DNA of 64,000 nucleotides. Origin: Pseudomonas gingeri (GTDB lineage Bacteria; Pseudomonadota; Gammaproteobacteria; Pseudomonadales; Pseudomonadaceae). The notes below the pieces were generated by a model. It saw only the letters and a program-made list of their open reading frames with translations, did no database searches and was not told the DNA's origin. This document shows, one piece after another, positions 41,794-51,210 of this stretch. The position numbers were made by a program, and so were the translations under genes. How positions within the stretch are numbered: position 1 is the stretch's first letter; the number at the start of each line of letters is the position of its first letter. The DNA is taken from assembly GCF_013386115.1 (NCBI RefSeq), contig NZ_JACAOR010000010.1, positions 186,001 through 250,000 of the forward strand, read 5' to 3'.

Positions 41794-43855
41794 AAACGAT
41801 GTCCAGCCCAAGCCAACGATGAGTGTGGCCATGCGCCTGCTCGCACGCTATCGCCAACTGCCGCTACCCCGGCCGTTGCGCAGGTACCTGTCGGCAATCT
41901 ACCGGGGCGCGTTGCTCAGGCCCCTGCATCGATTGCGTCATCGGTTGCAGCAACGCGACACACTCGCGGAGATCAACCTCGAGGCCCTGCTGGGGGAGCC
42001 CCGATATCCCGACTACATCATCTGGGGTGTCATCGACTGGCATTTCCGCCATCAGCGGCCGCAACAACTGGCCAGAATGCTGAGTGCCAGCGGACGCCGG
42101 GTGTTTTACGTCTCGAGCACACTGAAGGAGTCGAAACACCCCGGATTCTCCATCTCCCCCCTGAACCAGCAGGGGAGTCTGTTCGAAATCCAGTTGCACG
42201 TCAGCCAGGCACCGTCCATCTATTCGACCGTGCCCAGCGGCGACCAGGTCGCCCAATTGCGAAAAGGGCTCGGCGAGCTGCTGCTTTGCATCCGCCCCCG
42301 CGCCGTTGTCGCACTGGTCCATCATCCGTTCTGGCTGGAAGTGGCGAAGGCGACGCCCAATAGCCGCCTGGTCTACGACTGCATCGATCACCACGAGGGT
42401 TTCAGCAACACCGACCCCGGGATTCTGCAGCTCGAACAGCAACTGGTCCGCGAGGCGCAACTGACCGTCTACACCTCCGACTGGCTCGCCCGGCAATGGG
42501 CTCACACCCCGTCCAGGCACAGCGTGGTGGTCAGAAATGCCGCCGACTACGGGTTCTTTTCCCTCCGCCCGGCCTCGGTCTACCAGGACCCGGCAGGCCG
42601 CCGGATCATCGGCTACTACGGGGCGATTGCCGACTGGTTCGATACCCGGCTGGTCGCGGCGGTCGCCAGGGCCTTTCCACAGCACCTGATATTGCTGATC
42701 GGCACCGATACCGCCAATGCCCGGCATGAGCTGCGCCAGTACCCCAACGTCAAGTTTACCGGCGAGGTGGCCTACAGCGCGCTTCCCGGCTACCTGCATG
42801 CCATGGACGTCTGCCTTTTGCCCTTCCAGGTCACGCCGCTGACGCTCGCCACCAACCCGGTCAAAGTCTACGAATACCTCAGTGCCGGCAAACCGGTGGT
42901 CGCCGTCGACCTACCCGAGATCGAGCAGTTCGGAACCCTGGTTCATCGTGCCCGCGACGAGGATGAGTTCATCGCCGGCATCGCCCTGGGCCTGGCGGAG
43001 CAACCCGGCAGCCAGGACAGCCAACGCCGGGGGTTCGCAGCCGAACAGTCCTGGACACAGCGCGTCGCCACCTTGCTCGAGGCAACCGAGAAGCAGCCGG
43101 CGACGAACGAGGTCAGCGTGATTGTCGTGACCTACAACAACCTGGCCCTCACCCAGGAGTGCCTGGCCAGCCTGACCGCCAACGGGCAAGGCGCCGGCCT
43201 GGAAATCATCGTGGTCGACAACGGCTCCCACGACGGTACGCCGGAGTTCCTCCGGCAATGGGCCGCGGACAACGGGCAGCAGGTCATCCTCAACACCACC
43301 AACCGCGGTTTTTCCGCCGCTAACAACCAGGGCCTCGCCGCCGCGACTGGGGACTACCTGGTACTGCTCAACAACGATACCCAGGTCACCCCGGGCTGGG
43401 CGGATACGCTGCGCAAGCACCTGGAGCGCAACCCCGATATCGGCCTGATCGGTCCCGTGACCAACAATATCGGCAACCAGGCCAGGATCGACATCGAGTA
43501 CTCATTGCCGGACATGGCCCGCCAGGCCTGCCTGCATACCCACAGGCACCTCGGTGAATGGTTCCGCCTGCCGACACTGGCATTCTTCTGCGTGATGCTG
43601 CGACGCAGCACCTATGTTCAGGTCGGTCCCCTGGATGAAGCCTTCGGCCGTGGTTTCTTCGAGGACGACGACTACTGCCGGCGCGTTGAGCAAACCGGGT
43701 TGTTCAATGCCTGTGCCCGGGATGTCTTCGTTCACCATCACCTCTCCGCCAGCTTCAACCTGATGGACACCCGGGAACGCGAGGCCCTGTTCGAGCGAAA
43801 CAAGGCTATCTACGAGAACAAGTGGGGCAAGTGGATCCCCCATCGCCATGGATGA
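41786..43855 (+). CDS. Bifunctional glycosyltransferase (GT4-like plus GT2)
   Basis: Start at ATG 41786, inside the end of the oxygenase gene; the ribosome-binding site is weak. The 689-residue protein has an N-terminal GT-B half (IDWHFRHQRPQQLARML, then IIGYYGAIADWFDTRLV and KVYEYLSAGKPVVAVD) and, after about residue 440, a complete GT-A family 2 half (VSVIVVTYNNLALTQECLAS, VDNGSHDGTPEFL, LLNNDTQVTPGW, FFEDDDYCRRVEQTG). It probably adds two different sugars in succession. The N-terminal half resembles the stand-alone enzyme at 44965. Confidence 0.88.
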   Translation: MAENDVQPKPTMSVAMRLLARYRQLPLPRPLRRYLSAIYRGALLRPLHRLRHRLQQRDTLAEINLEALLGEPRYPDYIIWGVIDWHFRHQRPQQLARMLSASGRRVFYVSSTLKESKHPGFSISPLNQQGSLFEIQLHVSQAPSIYSTVPSGDQVAQLRKGLGELLLCIRPRAVVALVHHPFWLEVAKATPNSRLVYDCIDHHEGFSNTDPGILQLEQQLVREAQLTVYTSDWLARQWAHTPSRHSVVVRNAADYGFFSLRPASVYQDPAGRRIIGYYGAIADWFDTRLVAAVARAFPQHLILLIGTDTANARHELRQYPNVKFTGEVAYSALPGYLHAMDVCLLPFQVTPLTLATNPVKVYEYLSAGKPVVAVDLPEIEQFGTLVHRARDEDEFIAGIALGLAEQPGSQDSQRRGFAAEQSWTQRVATLLEATEKQPATNEVSVIVVTYNNLALTQECLASLTANGQGAGLEIIVVDNGSHDGTPEFLRQWAADNGQQVILNTTNRGFSAANNQGLAAATGDYLVLLNNDTQVTPGWADTLRKHLERNPDIGLIGPVTNNIGNQARIDIEYSLPDMARQACLHTHRHLGEWFRLPTLAFFCVMLRRSTYVQVGPLDEAFGRGFFEDDDYCRRVEQTGLFNACARDVFVHHHLSASFNLMDTREREALFERNKAIYENKWGKWIPHRHG

Positions 43856-43861
43856 CAGTCG

Positions 43862-44974
43862 ATGAGCCAGCGCAGGATAGTCGTCGTGGTGGGCACCCGA
43901 CCGGAAGCGATCAAGATGGCTCCGGTCATCCATGCCCTCAAGCGCTCGAAACAGTTCGCCTGCCAGGTGGTCGCCACGGCCCAGCACCGCGAACTCCTGG
44001 ATCAGGCATTGTGGGAGTTCGCCATAGAACCGGACCTCGATCTGGACATGATGCGGGCGAACCAGTCCCTTTGCGCATTGACCAGCCGCCTGCTCACCCG
44101 CTTTGAAGAGACCCTTCTCGAATGGCGCCCCGATGCGGTGCTGGCCCAGGGTGATACCACCACGGTGCTGGCGGTCGCGCTGTCGTGTTTCTACCTGCGG
44201 ATACCCTTCGGCCATGTCGAGGCGGGCTTGCGCACGGGCGACATGGCCAATCCGTTCCCGGAAGAGCTGAACCGGACAATGGCCAGCAGAATCGCCCGAT
44301 GGCACTTCGCGCCAACCCAGAAAGCCCGCGACAACCTGCTGCGCGAAGGTATTGCCGAGCACGCCATTCATGTCACCGGCAATACCGTGATAGACGCCCT
44401 GCTGCACAGCCTCGGCCAGCCCCACGAAGCCGACCCGGCAAGCCGCGGCGACCAGCGTTTGCTATTGGTGACCCTGCACCGTCGGGAAAGCTTCGGCGCG
44501 CCGTTGCTCGGCATCTGCGCGGCCATTCGCAGCCTGGTGGAGCGTAACGAAGATATCCGGGTAGTTTTCCCCGTGCACCCCAACCCCAACGTGAAAGTAC
44601 CGGTGGAGGCGGCTTTGGGCGGGCACCCGCGGATCGAGCTTTGCCCGCCGCTTGGCTATCACCGGTTCATACGGATGATGAAAAGCGCCTACCTGGTGTT
44701 GAGCGACTCCGGCGGCATCCAGGAGGAAGCGCCCGCGCTGGGTATCCCCGTCCTCGTGCTGCGCAACGAGACAGAGCGCCAGGAAGCGATCGAGCACGGC
44801 ATGGTGAAACTGGTGGGTACCCGTAGCGCCGACATCGTGCAGGCGGTGCAGCATCTGCTGGATGACGCCAGCCACTATGCCGGAATGATCAGGCAAGAGT
44901 CGCCCTATGGAGACGGCAGGGCCGCCGAGCGGATAGTCCAGGTACTGGCGGAGCACTTTTCGACATGCGCCTGA
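43862..44974 (+). CDS. wecB: UDP-N-acetylglucosamine 2-epimerase (non-hydrolysing)
   Basis: A 370-residue epimerase giving UDP-ManNAc from UDP-GlcNAc. Motifs: VGTRPEAIKMAPVIHAL at the N-terminus, QGDTTTVLA, HVEAGLRTGD, FPEELNR, VTGNTVIDAL and SDSGGIQEEAPALG. Length is typical. It indicates ManNAc or a derivative (for example ManNAcA) in the polymer, although no UDP-ManNAc dehydrogenase gene is present in the window. It overlaps the next glycosyltransferase gene by 10 bases. Confidence 0.92.
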   Translation: MSQRRIVVVVGTRPEAIKMAPVIHALKRSKQFACQVVATAQHRELLDQALWEFAIEPDLDLDMMRANQSLCALTSRLLTRFEETLLEWRPDAVLAQGDTTTVLAVALSCFYLRIPFGHVEAGLRTGDMANPFPEELNRTMASRIARWHFAPTQKARDNLLREGIAEHAIHVTGNTVIDALLHSLGQPHEADPASRGDQRLLLVTLHRRESFGAPLLGICAAIRSLVERNEDIRVVFPVHPNPNVKVPVEAALGGHPRIELCPPLGYHRFIRMMKSAYLVLSDSGGIQEEAPALGIPVLVLRNETERQEAIEHGMVKLVGTRSADIVQAVQHLLDDASHYAGMIRQESPYGDGRAAERIVQVLAEHFSTCA

Positions 44975-46077
44975 TCTATCTCTCGCCAATGCCCTGGCAC
45001 AGCTTCAGCCAGCGCTCCCATGAACTGGTGCGCTGCTTCCATGAAAAAACCGGCGAGCCCGTGCTCTGGATCGAGCCCTACCCCACCCGTTTTCCGGCAT
45101 TCGGTGATCTGGGCCTGTTACGCCAGGCAGCGGCAGGCGCTACGCACCCACGCCCGCCAGAGGCCGAGCTGCCGCCCTGGTTGACCGTCCTTCGACCTCG
45201 CGCCCTGCCGATAGAACCCATTCCCGGCTCGGGATGGATCAATCGGCCGCTGTGGCAACCGATCATCGTCCAGGCTCGTCGCTTCGCTCGACACCCCACG
45301 TTGCTGGGCATCGGAAAGCCTTCGAGGCTGGCATCCAGACTGCTGCGAGAGCCGATCTTCGAAGCCAGCTTCTATGACGCCATGGATAATTTTTCCGAGT
45401 TTTACCGGGGCCTGTCGCGCAAGGCCATGGAGCGCCGCCAGCAGTCGACGGCCCGGGCAGTCTCGATGGTACTGACCTCCTCGTCAGCGCTACAGGCGCA
45501 GATGTCCACACTGTCCGGCAACGTCAGACTGCTCGGCAACGCCTGCGCCACCGAACGCCTGCCAGAGAGACGGGAGAAGCGCAGTACACGCCTGGACAAC
45601 CCGGTCCTTGGCTATGTCGGCACCATCGCCAAGTGGTTTGCCTGGGAAATAGTGGTGGCGTTGGCCAAGGCCTATCCCCACGCCGAAATACGCCTGATCG
45701 GCCCGGTGCACACCCGCCTGCCGGCGCATCTGCCCGGCAACATCCATTTCATTGGCGAGGTCTCCCATGAGGCGGCGATGGACGCCATGGCCGACTTCGA
45801 CGTCGGCCTGATCCCGTTCAAGTGCGATGCCCTGACGCGGTTCGTGGACCCTATCAAGTACTACGAGTACCGCGCCCTGGGCTTGCCGGTGATCAGCACG
45901 GCTTTCGGAGAGATGGTGGGCAGGGACGCCTGTCCAGGCACCTTCCTGCTGGACGGGCCTGAGGACATACGCCAGGCCATGGACCAGGCCCTTGGCTTCG
46001 ATGAACCGGAAGAACACACCCGACGTTTTCGCTGTGACAACTCATGGAGGGCACGTTTCTCCCTGGCCATCCCCTGA
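44965..46077 (+). CDS. Glycosyltransferase, GT-B fold (family 4-like)
   Basis: A 370-residue enzyme. The N-terminus IYLSPMPWHSFSQRSHELVRCF, the central GYVGTIAKWFAWEIV and the C-terminal YYEYRALGLPVIST mirror the first half of the 41786 protein, so the two are probably paralogues. No signal or membrane anchor is seen. It is likely one of the chain-building transferases. Confidence 0.83.
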   Translation: MRLIYLSPMPWHSFSQRSHELVRCFHEKTGEPVLWIEPYPTRFPAFGDLGLLRQAAAGATHPRPPEAELPPWLTVLRPRALPIEPIPGSGWINRPLWQPIIVQARRFARHPTLLGIGKPSRLASRLLREPIFEASFYDAMDNFSEFYRGLSRKAMERRQQSTARAVSMVLTSSSALQAQMSTLSGNVRLLGNACATERLPERREKRSTRLDNPVLGYVGTIAKWFAWEIVVALAKAYPHAEIRLIGPVHTRLPAHLPGNIHFIGEVSHEAAMDAMADFDVGLIPFKCDALTRFVDPIKYYEYRALGLPVISTAFGEMVGRDACPGTFLLDGPEDIRQAMDQALGFDEPEEHTRRFRCDNSWRARFSLAIP

Positions 46078-46179
46078 ATGACCGGGTTCATGGATAGCGG
46101 TGGAGTTGAGCCGCAAGGCATCGCCGACTCGTGATTGCGCCGTTACCAGAAGACAAGCGTGGCAAATGGAGTGACGATA

Positions 46180-47133
46180 TTGAATGCAATAGAACTGCCC
46201 GCCGTTGATGAACGGATCCGGTCATCATTACAGGACGAGTGTGACGTGATCATCGTCAATTACAACGCAGGGGGACTATTGGCTGCTTGTGTCGACTCGG
46301 CATTTGCCGCCGGCGCCTGCCGGGTAATCGTGGTGGATAACGGCTCCCACGATGGCAGCCTGATGAAACTGGAGCACCCTCAAGTCCCTGGCAAGGCGCT
46401 TCGGATCCTGCATAACACAGCCAACCTCGGCTTCGCCGTGGCGTGCAACCAGGGTGCCCGGCTGTCAACGGCGCCCAACCTGCTGTTCCTGAATCCGGAT
46501 GCCGTACTGGCCATCGATGCCATGGACCGCCTGCTAAGGGCGCTGCACCGCTCACCGGAGATCGGCGCGGTCGGAGGTTTCCTGTGCAATCCGGACGGCA
46601 CCGAACAGGCCGGCGGACGCCGGGTGTTCCCGACGCCCAGACGGGCCTTCATGCGCGCCTTCGGACTCTCACGGCTCACGAAGTTCTTCCCGGCCGTGTT
46701 TTCCGATTTTTTATTGCACAAGGAGCCCCTGCCTGCCGCCCCCATTGTCGTCGAAGCCATTTCCGGGGCCTGCATGCTGGTCAAGCGCGAAGCGATCGAA
46801 AGTGTCGGGCTCTGGGATGAAGACTATTTTCTGCATTGCGAGGATCTGGATTGGTGCATGCGTTTCCGCCAGGCAGGCTGGAGTGTTCTCTTCGTGCCGG
46901 ATGCACGGGTCACCCATGTGTTCGGTGGTTGCAGTCGTGATCGGCCCTATTTCGTCGAGTGGCACAAGCACCGTGGCTTCCTGCGTTTCTATCGGAAGTT
47001 TTTCCGCCAGCGATATTCCCTCTTCCTCTGGATAATGGTGGTCATCGGGGTCTGGTTTCGATTCAGCCTGATGGTATTCCGTCACGCAGTTATCCGGCTG
47101 TTGAATGGATTGTCCCCGGGAAAAGAGAACTGA
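46180..47133 (+). CDS. Family 2 glycosyltransferase (rhamnosyltransferase-like)
   Basis: The start is uncertain. TTG 46180 has GGAG 8 bases upstream and gives 317 residues; the open frame extends to 46135. Motifs are IIVNYNAGGLLAACVDS, VVDNGSHDGSLMKL, LLFLNPDAVL and the acceptor-side HCEDLDWCMRFRQAGW. A hydrophobic C-terminal segment (FLWIMVVIGVWFRFSLM) should tether it to the membrane. The pattern fits WbbL-type rhamnosyltransferases; the sugar is not certain. Confidence 0.83.
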   Translation: MNAIELPAVDERIRSSLQDECDVIIVNYNAGGLLAACVDSAFAAGACRVIVVDNGSHDGSLMKLEHPQVPGKALRILHNTANLGFAVACNQGARLSTAPNLLFLNPDAVLAIDAMDRLLRALHRSPEIGAVGGFLCNPDGTEQAGGRRVFPTPRRAFMRAFGLSRLTKFFPAVFSDFLLHKEPLPAAPIVVEAISGACMLVKREAIESVGLWDEDYFLHCEDLDWCMRFRQAGWSVLFVPDARVTHVFGGCSRDRPYFVEWHKHRGFLRFYRKFFRQRYSLFLWIMVVIGVWFRFSLMVFRHAVIRLLNGLSPGKEN

Positions 47134-47134
47134 A

Positions 47135-47986
47135 TTGCACATAGGCATATTGGGCGCTTCCAGCTTCCTGGGCGAACATGCACTGCTGTCCCTGGCGCAG
47201 GCAGGCCATCAGGTCACCGCCTTCACCCGGCAGTTGCCCAGGGCTTCCCGCAGGGGCATCAACTGGCAAAGCGTCGACGACTGGCATGAGCTGGCACTGG
47301 ACGCCTTCCTGTCACTTGCCCCCATCTGGGTTGTACCGGAATATCTGGAGCGCCTCGCCAACACCGGGGTCAAGCGCGTGGTCGTCTTGTCCTCCACCAG
47401 CCGCTTTACCAAGCAAGCCTCGCCAGACGCCCGGGAAAGGCAACTGGCGCAGCGCCTGGGCAATGCGGAAGAACAGTTCGTGAAGTGGGCGATCGAACGG
47501 AAAGTCCAATGGGTGATCCTGCGACCGACAATGATCTACGGATTTGCACGCGACCAGAACATTACCGAGATCGCCCGCTTCATCCAACGCTTCGGGTTCT
47601 TCCCGCTGATCGGTGGCAGCAGAGGTTTGCGCCAGCCGGTACATGCCGATGATGTTGTTCAGGCTTGCCTGGCAGCCATGACCCTTCCGGAGTTGCACCA
47701 TGGCGCCTACAACCTGTCCGGGGCAGAAGTCCTGCCTTATCACGCGATGGTAAGACGCATATTCCAGGCCCTGGGACGCCCGGAACGCACGCTGGCGCTC
47801 TCCACCTGGACATTGCACGCACTGGTTTGGCTCCTGCGATGCCTGCCACGCTACCGGCATCTTTCAGGGGCACTGGTGGAGCGCATGAACCAGGATCTGG
47901 TATTCGACCATGCGGACGCCAGTGACCAGCTCGGCTTTTACCCCCGGCCCTTTGAATTGAAACACGAAGACTTGCCCCGGCGATGA
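47135..47986 (+). CDS. NAD-dependent epimerase/dehydratase-like protein
   Basis: TTG 47135 is the likely start, one base after the preceding stop, with AAAAGAG upstream. The 283-residue extended-SDR protein has HIGILGASSFLGEHAL, VVVLSSTSRF and ILRPTMIYGFARD. The expected YxxxK catalytic pair is not obvious, so it may be an atypical (NmrA/complex I-type) member rather than a sugar epimerase. It is last in the polysaccharide operon. Confidence 0.75.
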   Translation: MHIGILGASSFLGEHALLSLAQAGHQVTAFTRQLPRASRRGINWQSVDDWHELALDAFLSLAPIWVVPEYLERLANTGVKRVVVLSSTSRFTKQASPDARERQLAQRLGNAEEQFVKWAIERKVQWVILRPTMIYGFARDQNITEIARFIQRFGFFPLIGGSRGLRQPVHADDVVQACLAAMTLPELHHGAYNLSGAEVLPYHAMVRRIFQALGRPERTLALSTWTLHALVWLLRCLPRYRHLSGALVERMNQDLVFDHADASDQLGFYPRPFELKHEDLPRR

Positions 47987-48066
47987 GACATGGTCACCGC
48001 GGCAGAACACCTGTCGCGCTGCCCATCCATCAGGGTCGCGGGGACTTTCCAGGATGTCATGCCCCC

Positions 48067-49014
48067 TTACAACGCCGACACAGCCCTCGCCGAAGTGCGT
48101 TGTATGGCCTGGGGGGGTTGCCCGAATGCCCGCAGAAAGGCCTGGCGCATGCGTTCCCGGTCGCCGAAGCCGGTCTCGCGAGCAATGACTTCTATCGGGT
48201 GCAGCGTCGTCTCCATCAGCAAACGTGCGGCCTCGACGCGCAGGCGCTCGATGGCCTTGGCCGGCGACTGGCCGGTTTCCTCGCGAAAGACTCGACTGAA
48301 TTGACGCGGACTCAGCCGTGCGGCTTCGGCCAGGGTTTCGACTGACAGGACACTGCCAAGATGCTCCCTTGCATAAGCGAGCGCCATCTGCACGCGGTCG
48401 GACTTTGCATCCAGTTCCAGGAGTGCCGAAAATTGCGATTGCCCACCACCACGGCGCTGATGCACCACCAGCTTGCGCGCGACCATGCGGGCAGTCTCCA
48501 ATCCGAAATCCTTTTCAACGATCGCCAGGGCGAGGTCGACACCGGCGGTCATGCCCGCCGACGTCCAGATTTGCCCATCCACCACGAAGATGCGGTCTTC
48601 ATCGAGCAATGCGCCGGGGTACTGCTTCTTGAACGCCTGGGCATGAAACCAATGCGTCGTGGCACGCCTGCCGTCGAGCAGACCGGCGGCAGCCAGTACG
48701 AACGCACCGGTGCAAATCGCCGCCACGCGCCTGCTCCGGCTTGGCGCCTGGCGTATGTAGTCAAGCAGGCTGGCACCCGGCAGACGACAGTCATTGGCAC
48801 CGGCGACAATGAGTGTGTCATAGGTCGAGTCCTGAAGCCGGTCGGTATTGACGGAAAAACCCTGGGACGTCATCACCGGCCCCCCGCCTTCAGAAACCAG
48901 GCGGAAGTGATAGACCCTCTCCCCGCGCAAGAGATTCACATATTCGAAAACGCTCGCAACGGCGAGCCCCAGAGACTGGAAATCCGGATAAACGACGAGT
49001 CCGACAGTGTGCAT
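48067..49014 (-). CDS. GlxA-family AraC-type regulator
   Basis: A 315-residue protein with an N-terminal DJ-1/PfpI-like domain (VGLVVYPDFQSLGLAVASVF, TLIVAGANDCRLPG, AAICTGAFVLAAAGLLDGR, THWFHAQ) and a C-terminal AraC domain (VETLAEAARLSPRQFSRVFRE, EVIARETGFGDRERMRQAFLRAFG). The nucleophile-elbow Cys in ICTGAF is kept. It is divergent from the SDR gene at 49193 and probably controls it. GAGAG precedes the ATG. Confidence 0.88.
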   Translation of the reverse strand: MHTVGLVVYPDFQSLGLAVASVFEYVNLLRGERVYHFRLVSEGGGPVMTSQGFSVNTDRLQDSTYDTLIVAGANDCRLPGASLLDYIRQAPSRSRRVAAICTGAFVLAAAGLLDGRRATTHWFHAQAFKKQYPGALLDEDRIFVVDGQIWTSAGMTAGVDLALAIVEKDFGLETARMVARKLVVHQRRGGGQSQFSALLELDAKSDRVQMALAYAREHLGSVLSVETLAEAARLSPRQFSRVFREETGQSPAKAIERLRVEAARLLMETTLHPIEVIARETGFGDRERMRQAFLRAFGQPPQAIQRTSARAVSAL

Positions 49015-49192
49015 GATGGTCTCTCAAACGCAGCTCATGACGCCCGGCAGGCGACTCCCTGCAAGGACCGGTGCAACGAGATATGATGGCATGAATCATT
49101 GCATATATGTCATTGAGGACGCGCCGCGTCAAATCCAGAATGACTACCGACCCGACATCCCGTCGGGCAAGCATTCTGAAAGAGAGACGACC

Positions 49193-50008
49193 ATGACTTC
49201 CTCCGATATCTCCCCCAAAGGCACGGCGCTGATCACCGGGGCCTCCACCGGCATCGGCGCGGTCTATGCCGACCGCCTGGCCAAGCGTGGCTATGACCTG
49301 ATCCTGGTGGCTCGCAACGCCGATCGCCTGAAGACATTGGCCGACCGCCTGGCGACGCAGACCGGCCGCTCGGTGAAGACCCTGACGGCGGATCTCAACG
49401 ACAAGGCCGCACGCTCGACCATCGAGAGCGTCCTGCGCGACGACAACCGCATCACCCTGCTGGTGAACAACGCCGGCGTCGGCTCGGTGGCTTCGATACT
49501 CAATAGCGATGTCGACGAAATGCAAGCAATGATCGACCTGAATATCACCGCGCTGACACGCCTGACTTATGCCGTGGCGCCAGTATTCGCTGCCAGGGGC
49601 TCGGGCACGATCATCAATATCAGCTCGGTTGTCGGCATCGCCGTCGAACTGCTGAACGGCGTCTACAGTGCCTCGAAGTCCTACGTCCTGAGCTTCGGCC
49701 ACGCACTGCAACGCGACCTCGCCGACAAGGGCGTGCGCATCCAGACGGTCCTGCCGGCGGCGACGGCCACCGAGTTCTGGGATGTGGCGGGCTACGCCAA
49801 ACAGAAAGAGGCGGCCAGCACGATGACCGCCGAGGATCTGGTCGACGCGGCACTGGCCGGACTCGATCAAGGCGAACTAGTGACCATCCCGACGTTGCAG
49901 GACAACACGGACTGGACACGCTGGGAAGCGGATCGCCGCGCGCTGGCGCCAAGCTTCGCCAACGCCAGGCCCGCTCCACGTTATGCCCTGTCGCCCGGGC
50001 AGGCCTGA
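49193..50008 (+). CDS. Short-chain dehydrogenase/reductase
   Basis: Start at ATG 49193, with GAGAG upstream. The 271-residue protein has TGASTGIGAVYADRLA, LVNNAGVGS, NISSVVG and the catalytic YSASKSYV. The arrangement resembles the DltE/YbbO-like broad SDR group often found divergent from a GlxA or AraC regulator. Substrate unknown. Confidence 0.86.
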   Translation: MTSSDISPKGTALITGASTGIGAVYADRLAKRGYDLILVARNADRLKTLADRLATQTGRSVKTLTADLNDKAARSTIESVLRDDNRITLLVNNAGVGSVASILNSDVDEMQAMIDLNITALTRLTYAVAPVFAARGSGTIINISSVVGIAVELLNGVYSASKSYVLSFGHALQRDLADKGVRIQTVLPAATATEFWDVAGYAKQKEAASTMTAEDLVDAALAGLDQGELVTIPTLQDNTDWTRWEADRRALAPSFANARPAPRYALSPGQA

Positions 50009-50046
50009 GCCCACAGGGAAAACAGGCCATCCAACTCACCGCTGAG

Positions 50047-51210
50047 CTAGAGAAGGATCTCGATATCGGCGGTGGGAAACGCCACGCAGGAATAGAACCA
50101 GTCGAAATCACGATCGGACTTGCGCAGGTGCGCCTCCCGGGGGTTGAACACCGACCCGGACACCAGCTTGACCCGACACAGGCTGCATTCACCGGAACGA
50201 CAGGCGTTCTCGGCGAAATAGCCGTTGCGCTCCAGGGCATTGAGCAACGGCTCTCCCACCCGGCTCTTGAAAGCGCCACGACCTTGCACGGTCACCAGCA
50301 CCTCATCGTCCAGTGTTACGCCTTCCGGCCAGCCGGGTTGCTCGTGCGGTGCCTTGGGCGCACCGTTGGCCTCGACCCGGATGCGCCGACGCTTGACGCC
50401 CAGCGCCGTGAGCAGCTCGATGCAGTGGTCGTTGAACGGCGTCGGACCGCAGATGTAGAACATCTTGTCGCCGAGGTCGCCCAGCAGTGCCTGCAGCAAC
50501 GTCTCGTTCAGCCGCCCCGCATGGCCCCGGTAATCGGCCGGCGGACGGGAGATCACCTGGGAGAGAGTGAAGTGCTCGTGACGCCGGGCCAGGGCACGAA
50601 ACGCCTCGTCGAAAATCACATCGTCAAGATGGCTGTTCACATAGACAAGATGGAAGCGATGCGCCAGGCCACGGTCGAGCAGATCCTGCAGGATGCTGCG
50701 GGCCGGCGCGGAGCCGGAACCACCGGCGAGGAACACCAGGTCATCGCCATGGTAAAGCGGGTTGTGATGAAACGTACCCATGGGCCCGGAACTGAGCAGC
50801 CGCTGACCCACCACCACCCGGTCCAGCAGGTAGTTGGAGACATAACCATCCCTCGCCCGCTTCACTGTCAGGTCGTAGTAGCCCTGCTGCGAGGGCGGCG
50901 AGGAAATCGCATAGGGCCGGGCTGTCGCGACACCGTCGATGTCCACGAACAGGTTGATGTACTGGCCGGCCAGGAACGGCGGCAGAACCTTGCGATCGAC
51001 GGCGACCACCCGCAGCGTGCGGGTGCTGGAGGTCTCCTCGATGATTTCGGCGACCTCCAGTTGCAGGCGTTTCGGATGCAACTGGACGACCATGTTGCCG
51101 ACTTCGCCCCTGATTTCGTAGAAGTCGCTTCCGCTCTGTTCCAGGGCCTGCTTGGCCTGCCGGGCCTCGCGGTAGCCGGCGACCAGGTCCATCAGGTTCT
51201 GTTCAGACAT
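50047..51210 (-). CDS. Ferredoxin-NAD(P) reductase-type protein with C-terminal 2Fe-2S domain
   Basis: A 387-residue electron-transfer protein. After an unusual 55-residue helical N-terminus comes an FNR module: flavin-binding ARPYAISSPP, then FLAGGSGSAPARSIL and YICGPTPFND for NAD(P). Residues about 300-387 are a plant-type ferredoxin domain with CRSGECSLC and a final Cys in FYSCVAF. This order matches phenol/benzoate oxygenase reductases read backwards (FNR first). It overlaps the FAD enzyme gene 51203 by 8 bases, so it probably supplies electrons to that protein. Confidence 0.87.
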   Translation of the reverse strand: MSEQNLMDLVAGYREARQAKQALEQSGSDFYEIRGEVGNMVVQLHPKRLQLEVAEIIEETSSTRTLRVVAVDRKVLPPFLAGQYINLFVDIDGVATARPYAISSPPSQQGYYDLTVKRARDGYVSNYLLDRVVVGQRLLSSGPMGTFHHNPLYHGDDLVFLAGGSGSAPARSILQDLLDRGLAHRFHLVYVNSHLDDVIFDEAFRALARRHEHFTLSQVISRPPADYRGHAGRLNETLLQALLGDLGDKMFYICGPTPFNDHCIELLTALGVKRRRIRVEANGAPKAPHEQPGWPEGVTLDDEVLVTVQGRGAFKSRVGEPLLNALERNGYFAENACRSGECSLCRVKLVSGSVFNPREAHLRKSDRDFDWFYSCVAFPTADIEILL

